From an uncultured Enhydrobacter sp. (lineage in GTDB: Bacteria; Pseudomonadota; Gammaproteobacteria; Pseudomonadales; Moraxellaceae): a DNA stretch of 64,000 nt. The stretch spans positions 30,890-94,889 of the forward strand of contig CAMIOS010000006.1 of the NCBI GenBank assembly GCA_946222995.1. The letters are read 5' to 3'. Position 1 is the first letter of the stretch. Every line of letters begins with the position of its first letter. The notes under the pieces are model-generated. The model did not search any database, was not told the DNA's origin, and saw nothing but the letters and a program-made list of their open reading frames with translations. This document shows positions 27,897 to 35,256 of this stretch, piece by piece. A program made the translations under genes and the position numbers.

Positions 27897-28616
27897 CTAA
27901 GTAATCGACGTATTCGGCATAGACAACTCAAAAAGTTCGCCCCCACTGTTTAGCGTTAGTACGGTGTTGCCTTCTCGCTCTATCAATTCCCCCATTTCAA
28001 TAAGATGATAAAATACGTTACGATGAATAAGCCCATACAAAACCGAATCCCCATTTTTTCTCACCAATACATACGGCTGTTGGCTGTGGTCAATAGATGC
28101 TGACTGACCGTTGGCAAGCGATACAAGGTTAAAGGGCAAGCCAAAGTGGATAGGATGCGCTTGGTCTAACAAAAACTTATCGCCTTGGCTACTGACAAAC
28201 TCAATATAGCGTTTGCCAGCTTTATCTATTTGATTAACTTGGGTAATCAGCAGCGGGGCATCTTCGACTTGGATTTTGAGTTTTTCGACAGGCGTTTTAA
28301 GATAATAAGCGATGTCATTCTTGTCATCAATTTCCGCCCACAGGACTTTAGCAAACAAGTTTACCAATGACTGTCGAGTCACTTTTCGACCCTCATGCCA
28401 CCATTCGCCATTGGCTTTGATAAGCATATCCATCTCACCACAAAAATTTGGCTGCCATTGTTCAAGTGGTGGGATCACACGCTCGGCAATCGCATTATCG
28501 TCTTGGATATTGTGTAAAGATTGTAAGAGGTTATTGGGACTGTGAGCGAATGCAGGGTTGGTAATTTGTTGATCAACGGTATGAGTAGGGTCAGATGAAA
28601 AAGTGGATTTAGTCAT
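27897..28616 (-). CDS. DUF1285 domain-containing protein
   Basis: A 239-residue conserved cytoplasmic protein. The core is the DUF1285 pattern: CGEMDMLIKANGEWWHEGRKVTRQ, then LVNLFAKVLW, YYLKTPVEKLKIQVEDAPLLI and PYVLVRKNGDSVLYGLIHRNVFYHLIEMG. The N-terminal 45 residues and the C-terminal tail are less conserved in type. The biochemical role of the family is not known to me. It is divergent from the ETF-ubiquinone oxidoreductase gene, with 373 bp between them. Confidence 0.85.
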   Translation of the reverse strand: MTKSTFSSDPTHTVDQQITNPAFAHSPNNLLQSLHNIQDDNAIAERVIPPLEQWQPNFCGEMDMLIKANGEWWHEGRKVTRQSLVNLFAKVLWAEIDDKNDIAYYLKTPVEKLKIQVEDAPLLITQVNQIDKAGKRYIEFVSSQGDKFLLDQAHPIHFGLPFNLVSLANGQSASIDHSQQPYVLVRKNGDSVLYGLIHRNVFYHLIEMGELIEREGNTVLTLNSGGELFELSMPNTSIT

Positions 28617-28989
28617 GGTTGGGGCTCAATGTGTGATAGTCGTTGATTGCTTAATTAGAATTATTATTTGATTTTTTAACCACAATTTTAGTGTACTGTC
28701 AAATTAAGATAAGGCTTATCTGCCAAAAAACAAGTTATACATACTGATTTTGCATTTTTTTTGGTAAAGTGGCTATGTTGTTAGTTACTATTTTCTACTA
28801 TAATGCTAGGTATTTATTTTTCATCATTAGGTTAAATACCGACTGATACTGAAACGATTGGTACTTAATCAATTAATACTTATTGAAAGCTAGCCCATAC
28901 GAGCTAATCAAAGGCAAATATTTATAGCAATATTATCAGTGCCAACGACTTTTTGCCCAGCGTTATCTCGTTAGCCAAAAGGAGTCTAT
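28617..28989. promoter_or_regulatory. Divergent control region before the ETF-QO gene
   Basis: 373 bp without a gene. A perfect TATAAT at 28799-28804 is preceded by TTGTTA with a short 15-base spacer, a candidate plus-strand promoter that would leave a leader of about 185 bases. AAAGGAG before the ATG at 28990 is a strong ribosome-binding site. Confidence 0.4.
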
Positions 28990-30651
28990 ATGCAAGATAT
29001 CGAACGTGAACAAATGGAGTTTGACGTCGTCATCGTGGGAGGTGGACCTGCGGGTTTATCAACGGCGATTCGCCTGCGTCAACTTGCCCTCGCCGCGGGT
29101 AATCCTGATTTTAGCGTGTGTGTGGTCGAAAAAGGCTCAGAGTTTGGGGCGCATACCTTATCGGGTGCGGTCATTGAGCCAAAAGCCTTAACCGAGCTTA
29201 TCCCTGACTGGAAAGAAAAAGGGGCACCGCTACATGTCGAAACCAAAGGCGACCGTGTGTATATGCTAAAAAATAGCAAAAAATACCGCCAATTGCCTGA
29301 CAGCATTGTGCCAGGTCTTATGCACAATCATGGCAATTATATTATCTCACTTGGTAATCTGGTGCGTTGGCTTGCGACCCAGGCTGAAGAGCTTGAAGTG
29401 ATGATGTTTCCAGGCTTTGCTGCCGCAGACATCGTGTATGGCGAAGACGGCTCGGTGCGGGGAATTTTGACAGGGGACATGGGCGTCAATGCCGAAGGTC
29501 AGCCAAAATCAAGCTTTGAACCGGGTTATGAATTGTTAGCCAAGTACACGATTTTTGCCGAAGGGTGTCGTGGTCATCTGGGTAAACGTTTGATTAACCG
29601 CTTTAATCTTGATAATGGCAAAGACCCCCAGCATTACGGTATTGGCTTAAAAGAGTTATGGGAAATCGACCCTGCCAAACATGAGCAAGGCATGGTATTG
29701 CATGGTTCAGGATGGCCATTAAGCGAAACAGACAGTAATGGTGGCTGGTGGTTATATTTTGATGAAAATAACCAAGTATCATTTGGTATGGTCATTGATT
29801 TGGCGTACGAAAATCCGTATTTATCGCCGTTTGATGAATTACAACGCCTCAAAACCCACCCATTAATTAGCAATATTTTGACAGGTGGTAAGCGTTTATC
29901 CTATGGGGCGAGAGCCTTGACCAAAGGCGGTTTAAACTCCTTGCCAAAATTGTATTTCCCAGGTGGCGTGTTGGTGGGTGATGATGCAGGTTTCTTAAAT
30001 CCTGCCAAAATCAAAGGTTCACACACCGCTATCAAATCGGGTATGCTCGCAGCCGAAGCGGTATATGAAGCCATTGCCGCAGGTCGCCAGCATGACGAAG
30101 TGGCAAGCTATGAAGACAAATTCAAAAATTCATGGCTATATGACGATATGTACCATGCCCGTAACTTTGCAACCGCAATGCATCGCATGGGCATTTGGAT
30201 GGGTGGGGCGTTTAGCTTTATTGAAGAGAATGTGTTTAAAGGCAAAATGCCATTAACTATTCATGATAATGTGCCAGACTATGCCACGCTTGAACGCGCG
30301 GATCACGCTTATATACCCGATTACCCAAAACCCGATGGCAAACTGACCTTTGACAAGCTATCCTCGGTCTTCATCTCAAACACCAACCACGCGGAAGACC
30401 AACCGTGCCATTTAAAACTCACCGACCCGAATGTGCCAATTGAGCGTAACCTAAAAATTTATGCCGAGCCTGCTCAGCGTTATTGTCCGGCAGGGGTATA
30501 TGAAGTGGTGCAAAGCGAAGGCGGGGCAAAATTTGTGATTAACTCGCAAAACTGCGTCCATTGTAAAACCTGTGATATCAAAGACCCTGCCCAAAATATC
30601 ACTTGGGTGACACCTGAAGGCGGCGGTGGTCCAAACTACCCAAACATGTAA
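28990..30651 (+). CDS. Electron transfer flavoprotein-ubiquinone oxidoreductase
   Basis: A membrane-associated iron-sulfur flavoprotein that passes electrons from ETF, and hence from acyl-CoA and amino-acid oxidation, to ubiquinone. The 553-residue sequence has the FAD motif IVGGGPAGLSTAIRL (from about residue 15). GGVLVGDDAGFLNPAKIKG, typical of ETF-QO, occurs in the middle. The C-terminal 4Fe-4S ligands are visible in YCPAGVYE and NCVHCKTCDIKDP. Length and domain order are complete. No ETF genes are next to it, so its partners lie elsewhere. Confidence 0.97.
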   Translation: MQDIEREQMEFDVVIVGGGPAGLSTAIRLRQLALAAGNPDFSVCVVEKGSEFGAHTLSGAVIEPKALTELIPDWKEKGAPLHVETKGDRVYMLKNSKKYRQLPDSIVPGLMHNHGNYIISLGNLVRWLATQAEELEVMMFPGFAAADIVYGEDGSVRGILTGDMGVNAEGQPKSSFEPGYELLAKYTIFAEGCRGHLGKRLINRFNLDNGKDPQHYGIGLKELWEIDPAKHEQGMVLHGSGWPLSETDSNGGWWLYFDENNQVSFGMVIDLAYENPYLSPFDELQRLKTHPLISNILTGGKRLSYGARALTKGGLNSLPKLYFPGGVLVGDDAGFLNPAKIKGSHTAIKSGMLAAEAVYEAIAAGRQHDEVASYEDKFKNSWLYDDMYHARNFATAMHRMGIWMGGAFSFIEENVFKGKMPLTIHDNVPDYATLERADHAYIPDYPKPDGKLTFDKLSSVFISNTNHAEDQPCHLKLTDPNVPIERNLKIYAEPAQRYCPAGVYEVVQSEGGAKFVINSQNCVHCKTCDIKDPAQNITWVTPEGGGGPNYPNM

Positions 30652-30668
30652 GCCAAAATCTTAAAAAC

Positions 30669-30700
30669 AAAAAACCGCTCAATCAATTGGGCGGTTTTTT
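30669..30700 (+). terminator. Terminator after the ETF-QO gene
   Basis: Stem AAAAAACCGCTCAAT / ATTGGGCGGTTTTTT with a 2-base loop centre, 17 bp beyond the stop codon. It is symmetric and could act in both directions. Confidence 0.88.
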
Positions 30701-30722
30701 GTTTTACAACCAAATAATTGTC

Positions 30723-30747
30723 AAAAAAAAGCAACCCTTAGGTTACT
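30723..30747 (-). terminator. Terminator after the cold-shock gene
   Basis: Minus-strand stem AGTAACC / GGTTGCT (one G-U pair, 4-base loop) followed by a run of seven to eight T, 19 bp beyond the stop of the cold-shock gene. Confidence 0.8.
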
Positions 30748-30766
30748 TTTTATGCCAATCGTGCGC

Positions 30767-30976
30767 TTACAATGCAACGATATTGCTGGCTTGGTCACCT
30801 TTTTGACCTTGGGTCACGGTGAATGACACACGTTGCCCTTCGGCGAGGGTTTTAAAACCAGTGCTTGCGATTTGGCTATAATGAGCGAACACGTCTTTGC
30901 CGTTTTCTTGCTCGATAAAACCAAAACCTTTTGCTTCATTAAACCACTTTACGGTACCAGTTACTGTATTTGACAT
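30767..30976 (-). CDS. Cold-shock protein (CspA family)
   Basis: A 69-residue single-domain OB-fold RNA/DNA-binding protein, acting as an RNA chaperone. It contains RNP1 (KGFGFIEQ, about residues 16-23) and RNP2 (VFAHYSQI, about 29-36), and its start GTVKWFNEAKGF is the family signature. AAAGGATAA provides the ribosome-binding site. As is usual for csp genes, a long untranslated stretch precedes it. The sequence alone cannot say whether it is cold-induced or constitutive. Confidence 0.96.
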   Translation of the reverse strand: MSNTVTGTVKWFNEAKGFGFIEQENGKDVFAHYSQIASTGFKTLAEGQRVSFTVTQGQKGDQASNIVAL

Positions 30977-31320
30977 TGGATTATCCTTTAGATAGATGTT
31001 AAAATTTGGTCAGTTGACCCAAATCCTCTTTGGTATAAAAACGGATTTGGATGGCAACTTGCTTAAAAATAAAGCCCCCAGATACTGGGCAGTATTCAAA
31101 AAACGATGCTTTATTCTCTATAACGCAGGATATTGAATTTACAAACAAAATACTAGGTAACTGATGAATCTGATACGTTTTTAACTTACGACTTTCTTTC
31201 TAGCTAAGATCAGTATAAAGCGTTGGTATATTTTAGCAAGCTTTAAATTAAGTTTTTGAAAAATTAAATATTCTGAATGAAGTACAACTAATCAATCTTT
31301 TATAGGTCTTTATAGGGCTG
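30977..31320 (-). promoter_or_regulatory. Leader and promoter region of the cold-shock gene
   Basis: 344 bp without a gene. On the minus strand a compact hairpin (GCCC-AG-TAT-CT-GGGC type, 31074-31090) is followed by CTTTATTTTT, about 100 bases before the csp ATG. It is either the distant terminator of the upstream flavoprotein gene or a structured element of the csp leader. Confidence 0.4.
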
Positions 31321-32541
31321 TTAAACCTGTTGACCTACCACAAACCCGCTTGCCCATGCCCATTGAAAATTATAACCGCCCAGCCAGCCTGTCACATCCA
31401 GTACCTCCCCACAAAAATACAAATTTGACTGAAGTTGACTTTCGAGCGTTTTTGACGAAATCTTATCTGTTGCCACCCCACCCCGTGTTACCTCAGCAGT
31501 GCGATAGCCTTCGGTACCCGATGGGATAATTTTAAAGGTGTTAAGGTGAGTGCCGATTTTTAGCAACGCCTCATCTTTGATATTAGCAAGTTCGATGTCG
31601 GCAACTTGGTTAAATACGAGGTTTTGTAACGTGAGTAAAAGCTTTTTGGGTAGTGGCTCGCCCGCTAAATACTCGTGTAATACCGTCCGAATCAGCGATT
31701 TGGGGTGCGATTTTTTTTGGGTTAATAAAAATTCAGCGATATCAAGGTGGGGGAAAAAATTAATAAAAATCGGCTCGCCCACCTGCCAGTAATTGGATAA
31801 TTGTAAACTTGCAGGGCCTGACAAGCCCCGATGGGTAAATAGCAGCGGTAGTTTAAAACTTATGCGTTCATTAAACAGTACCACCTCATGGCTAATGCCC
31901 GATAAGGCTTTAAAAGCCTCGCCTATTTGGTCAGTCAAGGTAAAAGGGACAAGCCCGGCTGATGTCGGTACAATCGCATGCCCGAATTGCTCGGCGACTT
32001 GATAACCAAACCCGCTCGCGCCCATGGTGGGGATAGACAAACCACCTGTGGCAATCACCAGCGATTGACAGTAAATTTGACTGATTTGCTCCCCTTGTTG
32101 CATGGTTAAACAAAAACCATTAGCCATTGCGTTAATGGCTTGGACATGAGTGTTTAGCTGAATACTGACGCTGGCTTGTTGACATTCTGCCAATAGCATT
32201 TGCAAAATATCGTTGGCAGAATTGTCACAAAATAGCTGGCCATGTTCTCGCTCGTGATACGGGATTTGATGGGCTATCACCATACCGATAAAATCCCAGT
32301 TGAGATATTTTGATAAGGCAGATTTGCAAAAGTGCGGATTTTGACCAAGATAATGGGTTGGCTCAACCTCATAATTGGTAAAGTTGCAACGTCCGCCGCC
32401 ACTCATCAAGATTTTTTTGCCCGCTTTATTGGCATGGTCAATGACAAGCACCTGCTTGCCTCGCCTGCCTGCGCTCATGGCACACATCAGACCCGATGCC
32501 CCAGCGCCGATGATCACGACCTCGGTCGAGGTAATAGTCAT
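31321..32541 (-). CDS. NAD(P)/FAD-dependent oxidoreductase, HI0933/YhiN family
   Basis: A 406-residue flavoprotein of unknown substrate. The FAD-binding start IIGAGASGLMCAMSAGRRG (about residues 10-28) and the family mark GKKILMSGGGRCNFTN are clear. GGLSIPTMGASGFGYQVA and, at the C-terminus, LYFCGEVLDVTGWLGGYNFQWAWASG close the Rossmann domain. The family is widespread (BaiN-like in annotation systems), but a physiological reaction is not established for most members. It is cytoplasmic and divergent from acs. Confidence 0.92.
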   Translation of the reverse strand: MTITSTEVVIIGAGASGLMCAMSAGRRGKQVLVIDHANKAGKKILMSGGGRCNFTNYEVEPTHYLGQNPHFCKSALSKYLNWDFIGMVIAHQIPYHEREHGQLFCDNSANDILQMLLAECQQASVSIQLNTHVQAINAMANGFCLTMQQGEQISQIYCQSLVIATGGLSIPTMGASGFGYQVAEQFGHAIVPTSAGLVPFTLTDQIGEAFKALSGISHEVVLFNERISFKLPLLFTHRGLSGPASLQLSNYWQVGEPIFINFFPHLDIAEFLLTQKKSHPKSLIRTVLHEYLAGEPLPKKLLLTLQNLVFNQVADIELANIKDEALLKIGTHLNTFKIIPSGTEGYRTAEVTRGGVATDKISSKTLESQLQSNLYFCGEVLDVTGWLGGYNFQWAWASGFVVGQQV

Positions 32542-32632
32542 ACGCTCACTCTTCTCTTATCAATATGATTAACATACATGGCCGTTAGAATACGCCAAAT
32601 TATTTCATTAAAAATGTAATTACCTATTTACA

Positions 32633-32661
32633 AGACTAGGCATTTTTTGTCAAACTAGTCT
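32633..32661. promoter_or_regulatory. Inverted repeat in the acs upstream region
   Basis: AGACTAG (32633-32639) and CTAGTCT (32655-32661) form a 7-bp inverted repeat around a 15-base centre, ending about 37 bp before the acs start codon. It could be an operator or a stem in the leader. Confidence 0.4.
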
Positions 32662-32698
32662 GACTTATCAAGGATTGATATCACAACAGGGAGTATGT

Positions 32699-34648
32699 AT
32701 GAAATCTTATCCACACAGTGCCGAATTTGCCGCACAAGCCAACTGTAATCCACAACAATACGCAGACACTTATCAAGAATCTATCGCGCATACCGAAGCC
32801 TTTTGGGCAAAACGTGCTGAGCTGCTCGATTGGATAAAAAAACCCACCAAAATCAAAAATGTGAATTATGATTTGGATAATTTTAGCATCAAATGGTTTG
32901 AAGATGGCGAATTAAACGTGGCCGTTAACTGCCTTGACCGCCATGTGGCACAAAATCCATATAAACCTGCAATTATTTGGGAGGGTGATCACCCGTCTTT
33001 GCACAAAATTATCTCTTACAAAGAGCTTCACTCAGAAGTTTGCCGCCTTGGCAGTGCGTTACGCCGTAAAGGGGTCAAAAAAGGCGACCGTGTCACCATT
33101 TATTTGCCCATGATTCCTGAGGCGGCGGTAGCGATGCTTGCCTGTGCTCGTATCGGGGCAGTACATTCGCTAGTGTTTGGCGGATTTTCAGCAGAAAGCT
33201 TGGCAAGCCGGATCATTGACAGCCAGTCAAAGGTGGTCATTACTGCCGATGAATCGGTGCGGGGCGGCAAACACACGCCCTTAAAGGTCAATGTCGATCG
33301 CGCGCTTGACCATGATGGGACTGAATGTGTTGAAAATGTGATTGTAGTCTATCGGACAGGCACCTCGATCCCCATGAGCGGCAAGCGGGATATCTGGTAT
33401 CATAACTTGATTGATAATGCCAGTGAAGAGTGTCCACCCGAGCCGATGAACGCGGAAGACCCGCTATTTTTGCTTTATACCTCAGGCAGTACAGGCAAAC
33501 CCAAAGGCGTTGTGCATACCACTGGCGGATATTTGACTTATGCGTTATCTACCTTCAAAGATGTGTTTGATATTAAAGACAATGATGTATTTTGGTGTAC
33601 CGCCGATGTCGGTTGGGTCACAGGTCACACCTACGTGGTATACGCACCGCTTGCCAATGGCACAACCACGGTGATGTTTGAGGGTGTACCGCAGTATCCA
33701 GATTGGGCTCGTATTGGGCATATTGTTGATAAACATGACGTGACGATTTTATATACCGCTCCGACAGCCATCCGCGCCATGATGAAAGAAGGGGATGATT
33801 ACGTGCGAAAATCGAATCGCTCAAGCCTTCGACTACTCGGCTCAGTGGGTGAGCCGATCAACCCTGAAGCGTGGGATTGGTATTATAAAGTGGTGGGTGA
33901 GAGCCGTTGCCCGATTGTTGATACTTGGTGGCAAACCGAAACCGGCGGTATTTTGATGACGCCGATCCCCAATACAGTGGATTTAAAACCCGGTTCGGCG
34001 ATGAATCCGCTCTACGGTATCCAACCTGCCATTGTTGATGCCGAAGGCAACGAGATACCAGGGGCAGCTGAAGGTAACTTGATTATCAAAGACAGTTGGC
34101 CAGCACAAATGCGTACCATTTGGGGCGATCACCAACGCTTTTTAGAAACCTACTTTAGCACCTATAAGGGCGCATATTTCACTGGTGATGGGGCATTGCG
34201 TGATGAAGACGGCCATTATTGGATTACAGGGCGTGTCGATGATGTGCTTAACGTGTCAGGTCACCGTCTAGGTACTGCCGAAATTGAAAGTGCGTTGGTA
34301 TCACACCCTGCGGTTGCCGAAGCTGCGATTGTGGGTATGCCGCATGACTTAAAAGGTCAAGGCGTGGCAGCCTATGTGATTTTAAAAGCGGGCGAAACAC
34401 CAAGCGAAATGCTAAAAGGTGAAATTAACCGCCATGTGCGCACTGAGATTGGTCCGATTGCCAACTTAGATGCGTTATACCTAGTTGATGCCCTACCAAA
34501 AACCCGTTCAGGAAAAATCATGCGGCGTATTCTTCGTAAACTTGCCGCCCATGAATTTGAGGGGTTGGGCGATACTTCAACGTTGGCTGAGCCTGAAGTG
34601 GTGGATAATTTAATTGAAATTGTCAAAGCCGATAAAAAGCCTGTTTAA
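32699..34648 (+). CDS. acs: Acetyl-CoA synthetase
   Basis: Activates acetate to acetyl-CoA through acetyl-AMP. I start it at the ATG at 32699 because GGGAG stands 5-9 bases upstream and the product (650 residues) matches E. coli Acs; the open frame extends eight codons to a TTG. Motifs of the adenylate-forming family are YTSGSTGKPKGVVHT, DTWWQTETGG, YFTGDGALRDEDGHYWITGRVDD and, near the end, PKTRSGKIMRR, whose Lys is the acetylation control site in the family. It should feed gltA. A terminator follows. Confidence 0.97.
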   Translation: MKSYPHSAEFAAQANCNPQQYADTYQESIAHTEAFWAKRAELLDWIKKPTKIKNVNYDLDNFSIKWFEDGELNVAVNCLDRHVAQNPYKPAIIWEGDHPSLHKIISYKELHSEVCRLGSALRRKGVKKGDRVTIYLPMIPEAAVAMLACARIGAVHSLVFGGFSAESLASRIIDSQSKVVITADESVRGGKHTPLKVNVDRALDHDGTECVENVIVVYRTGTSIPMSGKRDIWYHNLIDNASEECPPEPMNAEDPLFLLYTSGSTGKPKGVVHTTGGYLTYALSTFKDVFDIKDNDVFWCTADVGWVTGHTYVVYAPLANGTTTVMFEGVPQYPDWARIGHIVDKHDVTILYTAPTAIRAMMKEGDDYVRKSNRSSLRLLGSVGEPINPEAWDWYYKVVGESRCPIVDTWWQTETGGILMTPIPNTVDLKPGSAMNPLYGIQPAIVDAEGNEIPGAAEGNLIIKDSWPAQMRTIWGDHQRFLETYFSTYKGAYFTGDGALRDEDGHYWITGRVDDVLNVSGHRLGTAEIESALVSHPAVAEAAIVGMPHDLKGQGVAAYVILKAGETPSEMLKGEINRHVRTEIGPIANLDALYLVDALPKTRSGKIMRRILRKLAAHEFEGLGDTSTLAEPEVVDNLIEIVKADKKPV

Positions 34649-34690
34649 AAAGATCTTTGGCATGTTTTAACTTATTAAACCTACTGGCAT

Positions 34691-34720
34691 AAAAAAAGCT
34701 AACCGAAGTTAGCTTTTTTT
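34691..34720. terminator. Bidirectional terminator after acs
   Basis: Perfect stem AAAAAAAGCTAAC / GTTAGCTTTTTTT with loop CGAA, a stable tetraloop of GNRA-like type. It serves acs on the plus strand and the 60-residue protein gene on the minus strand. Confidence 0.9.
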
Positions 34721-34731
34721 AGAGGGTAAGC

Positions 34732-34914
34732 TTAGATACCGGCAGCGGCTTTGAAAGCGGCTTCGTCAAAGTCATCACCATGCGTAACAACAATCCCATG
34801 TCCGTCTGCACCGACATTAACAAATTTTACGCCTTTGATGTTTTCGGTTTTTTTAACCAATTCGTCGGCAGCCGCTTTATCACCCACGGGAACATCATAT
34901 CTAATTTGTGGCAT
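34732..34914 (-). CDS. Small protein with heavy-metal-associated-like fold, no Cys
   Basis: A 60-residue protein. Alternating short strands and helices (MPQIRYDVPV, then KAAADELVKKTENI, GVKFVNVGADGHGIVVTHG and FDEAAFKAAAG) resemble the beta-alpha-beta-beta-alpha pattern of small metal-binding (HMA) domains. The usual CxxC is absent and there are no cysteines at all. Coding is supported by a good AAGGAAA ribosome-binding site, a terminator directly downstream and sensible composition. Function is unknown to me; it may be a ligand-binding or protein-interaction relative of HMA domains. Confidence 0.75.
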   Translation of the reverse strand: MPQIRYDVPVGDKAAADELVKKTENIKGVKFVNVGADGHGIVVTHGDDFDEAAFKAAAGI

Positions 34915-35256
34915 GCGTATTTTCCTTAGTTTAAATAAAATGGTGTTTAGCCTATGGCATAAATTGCAAGGTTATAAGTCAAATCAACTGTATATTTAGC
35001 CCTAGCCAATCGTAAAACTTGGTATAAAATAACAAAAATTTTGTTTCATGAATAGCCATTTTATCTGTAAAAAGCACAGTTTATCCGAATCAACAAAATC
35101 TGCTGATTAGCGGATTTATTTATAAGATTAGCGGTCAAATTTGTTACGGTTTGATTTTAGGCGCTTGATTTGAGCACATTTTTTCTGTAATTTTTAAAGC
35201 CAACATTTAAAATCCATTTTCTAAAGTCAAAATGGTAAATACCAACTTTTAAAATT
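34915..35256. other. Gap between recG and the 60-residue protein gene
   Basis: 342 AT-rich bp with no gene. It contains an exact 9-bp direct repeat GATTAGCGG (35105-35113 and 35126-35134), spaced 21 bp apart, which is about two helical turns. It presumably holds the promoter of the small minus-strand gene. No clear terminator for recG was found. Confidence 0.5.
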
